From assembly GCA_000716465.1 (NCBI GenBank), contig JNWL01000006.1, forward strand, positions 62,001 through 126,000: a stretch of DNA of 64,000 nucleotides, in the 5' to 3' direction. Positions within the stretch are counted from its first letter, which is position 1. Every line of letters begins with the position of its first letter. The notes below the pieces were generated by a model. That model did no database searches, was not told the DNA's origin, and saw only the letters and a program-made list of their open reading frames with translations. Of this stretch, positions 62,619 through 64,000 are shown piece by piece. Position numbers and translations under genes: made by a program. This stretch comes from Streptomyces bikiniensis (GTDB lineage Bacteria > Actinomycetota > Actinomycetes > Streptomycetales > Streptomycetaceae).

Positions 62619-63608
62619 TCAGGAACCGCTGGCCGCACCCGCGTTCGCGCCCGCGTACGCCCCTTCTCCCCGGGCGTACGCGGCGGCCGCCGCCGCGCCG
62701 AGGAGACCGGCGTCGGTGCCCGTGACGGCCGGGACGACCGTCAGGTCCCGTACGAAGGAGAGCGTGGCGTAGCCGCGGAGGCTGCGCCGGAGCGGGGCGA
62801 AGAGGACCTCGCCGGCGCCCGCCACCCCGCCGCCGACGACCGCGATGTCGATTTCGACCAGGGTCGCCGTGGCGGCGATGCCCGCGGCGAGCGCCTGGGC
62901 CGCGCGCTCGAACGAGGCGGCGGCCACCGGGTCCCCGGCGCGCGCGGCGGCGGCCACCGCGGCGGCGGAGGCGTCGCCGTCGGGCCCCGGCCGCCAGCCG
63001 TTCTCCAGGGCGCGGCGGGCCAGGTGCGGGCCGCTGGCGAGGCGTTCGACGCAGCCCCGTCCGCCGCACGCGCAGGGCTCGCCGTCCAGGTCGACCGTGA
63101 TGTGTCCGATGTGACCGGCGTTGCCGGTGGGGCCCGGGTGGAGGCGCCCGCCGAGGACGAGACCGCCGCCGACGCCCGTGGAGACCACGAGGCAGAGGGC
63201 GTTGTCGTGGCCGCGGGCGGCTCCGAGCCAGTGCTCGGCGGCCGTCATGGCGACGCCGTCGCCGACGAGGGTGACCGGTCGGCCGCCGGCGGCCCGCCGG
63301 ACCCGTTCGACCAGCGGGTAGTCGCGCCAGCCGGGGACGTTGACGGGGCTGACGGTCCCCCGGGCCGCGTCGACCGGACCCGCGCTGCCGATGCCGACGG
63401 CGTCGGCGGCCTCCCACAGCGGGGAGGCGGCGAGGTCGCCGAGGACGCCCTCGACCGCCGCCATCACCGTCTCGCCGTCCTCACGCGCGGGCGTGGGCCG
63501 CCGGGACCGGACGCGGACGCGCCCCTCGCCGTCGACCAGGGCACCGGCGATCTTGGTGCCCCCGATGTCGAGGGCGGCGACGAGGCCCGTGGCGAGGTCG
63601 GTACACAT
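62619..63608 (-). CDS. ROK-family sugar kinase (glucokinase-like)
   Basis: A 329-residue ROK kinase without a DNA-binding domain. ATP site VAALDIGGTKIAGALV; the sugar/zinc region GNAGHIGHITVD with CACGGRGCVE; and a later VVSTGVGGGLVLGG. It should phosphorylate glucose or a related sugar. It is divergent from a LacI gene across 154 bp holding a LacI-type palindrome, so regulation by that protein is likely. Confidence 0.9.
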   Translation of the reverse strand: MCTDLATGLVAALDIGGTKIAGALVDGEGRVRVRSRRPTPAREDGETVMAAVEGVLGDLAASPLWEAADAVGIGSAGPVDAARGTVSPVNVPGWRDYPLVERVRRAAGGRPVTLVGDGVAMTAAEHWLGAARGHDNALCLVVSTGVGGGLVLGGRLHPGPTGNAGHIGHITVDLDGEPCACGGRGCVERLASGPHLARRALENGWRPGPDGDASAAAVAAAARAGDPVAAASFERAAQALAAGIAATATLVEIDIAVVGGGVAGAGEVLFAPLRRSLRGYATLSFVRDLTVVPAVTGTDAGLLGAAAAAAYARGEGAYAGANAGAASGS

Positions 63609-63672
63609 GGACGGGGAGCCTCCAGGGGGCGGCCGGGGACGGTACGGCGTTCCTCATCCTCTCACGCGCTAT

Positions 63673-63684
63673 GACAACGTTGTC
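63673..63684. promoter_or_regulatory. LacI-type operator palindrome
   Basis: GACAACGTTGTC is a perfect 12-bp palindrome with the central CG step and a TGACAACGTTGTC-C context, typical of LacI-family operators; it lies between the divergent kinase and lacI genes. Confidence 0.8.
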
Positions 63685-63762
63685 CAGGTCCTATGCTCGT
63701 GCGGAGTCCGAAAGACGGCCCGGCCACGGCGGGGTCCCGACACGACGGAGGAACCGCAGACC

Positions 63763-64000
63763 GTGGCCGACACCGACCACCGCCCCGAGCACCGCTACGG
63801 CAACCGGCCCACGATGAAGGACGTCGCCGCCAAGGCGGGCGTGGGCCTGAAGACGGTGTCCCGGGTGGTGAACGGCGAGCCGGGCGTCACCGCCGACACC
63901 GAGCGGCGGGTCCAGGAGGCCATCGAGGTCCTCGGCTTCCGCCGCAACGACAGCGCGCGGGTCCTGCGCAAGGGCAGGACCGCGACCGTCGGCCTGGTCC
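63763..64000 (+). CDS. LacI-family transcriptional regulator, partial
   Basis: The 79 visible codons contain the complete DNA-binding domain (TMKDVAAKAGVGLKTVSRVVNG, then RRNDSARVLRKGRTATVGLV). The sugar-binding domain lies beyond the window edge. The GTG at 63763 follows GGAGG about 10 nt upstream. It probably binds the palindrome at 63673-63684 and controls the divergent ROK sugar kinase gene. Confidence 0.9.
   Translation, partial: MADTDHRPEHRYGNRPTMKDVAAKAGVGLKTVSRVVNGEPGVTADTERRVQEAIEVLGFRRNDSARVLRKGRTATVGLV

Overview
The window is chromosomal DNA of a Streptomyces-like actinomycete. Support: very high GC, strong third-position GC bias, many GTG starts, dense short operons, and a complete spore-pigment type II polyketide cluster of the whiE/sch/cur type. 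There is no tRNA, rRNA, IS element, integrase or CRISPR array, so this looks like ordinary chromosome, not a mobile island.

Layout. (1) 1-7183: whiE-like spore pigment cluster. Seven minus-strand genes (SchA/CurD-like protein, cupin, KS-alpha, KS-beta, ACP, aromatase/cyclase, and a TcmI-type cyclase cut by the window edge) diverge from a plus-strand FAD hydroxylase. (2) 7268-15674: secreted proteins: a tripeptidyl-aminopeptidase-like hydrolase, a sortase, a DUF1996 protein, and two large discoidin (F5/8 type C) carbohydrate-active proteins. (3) 15865-22744: a sugar-uptake locus with a LacI regulator, a GH1 beta-glucosidase, two ABC permeases and a binding lipoprotein, facing a decayed ROK regulator. 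The LacI-type palindrome at 15707-15720 ties the secreted beta-helix protein to this locus. (4) 22812-29518: small housekeeping and stress genes (LapA-like protein, acetate kinase family, 18-Cys copper-storage protein, DUF4236, VOC protein, lipoprotein, an orphan) and an MHS-type transporter. (5) 29586-39696: GAF/PucR-type regulator, 3-hydroxybutyrate dehydrogenase, Nudix, Lnt, membrane protein, racemase, glycosyltransferase 2, proline-rich protein, MOSC protein. (6) 40051-49921: a beta-helix/AAA+ fusion overlapping a large membrane hydrolase tail to tail, a DeoR/SRPBCC pair, a gene remnant, a Cds1-like PLP enzyme, an RsbW-like ATPase and a methyltransferase. (7) 50070-57101: three regulator/effector modules (ROK with MFS, MarR with DHA2 MFS, TetR with an F420-type oxidoreductase), each with a visible regulatory sequence in its intergenic space. 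(8) 57179-64000: geranylgeranyl-reductase family enzyme, M20 peptidase, MBL hydrolase, TmrB-Nudix fusion, ROK sugar kinase, and a second LacI regulator cut by the right edge.

Most notable signals: a 19-bp direct-repeat array (56440-56515) between a tetR gene and its neighbour; a leaderless MFS promoter whose start codon lies inside a dyad (51834-51888); clustered TGCA dyads (53988-54027); the beta-helix/AAA+ fusion; a Glu in place of the usual Gln in the KS-beta active-site position; two gene remnants; and a 39-bp tandem repeat at 34847-35020.
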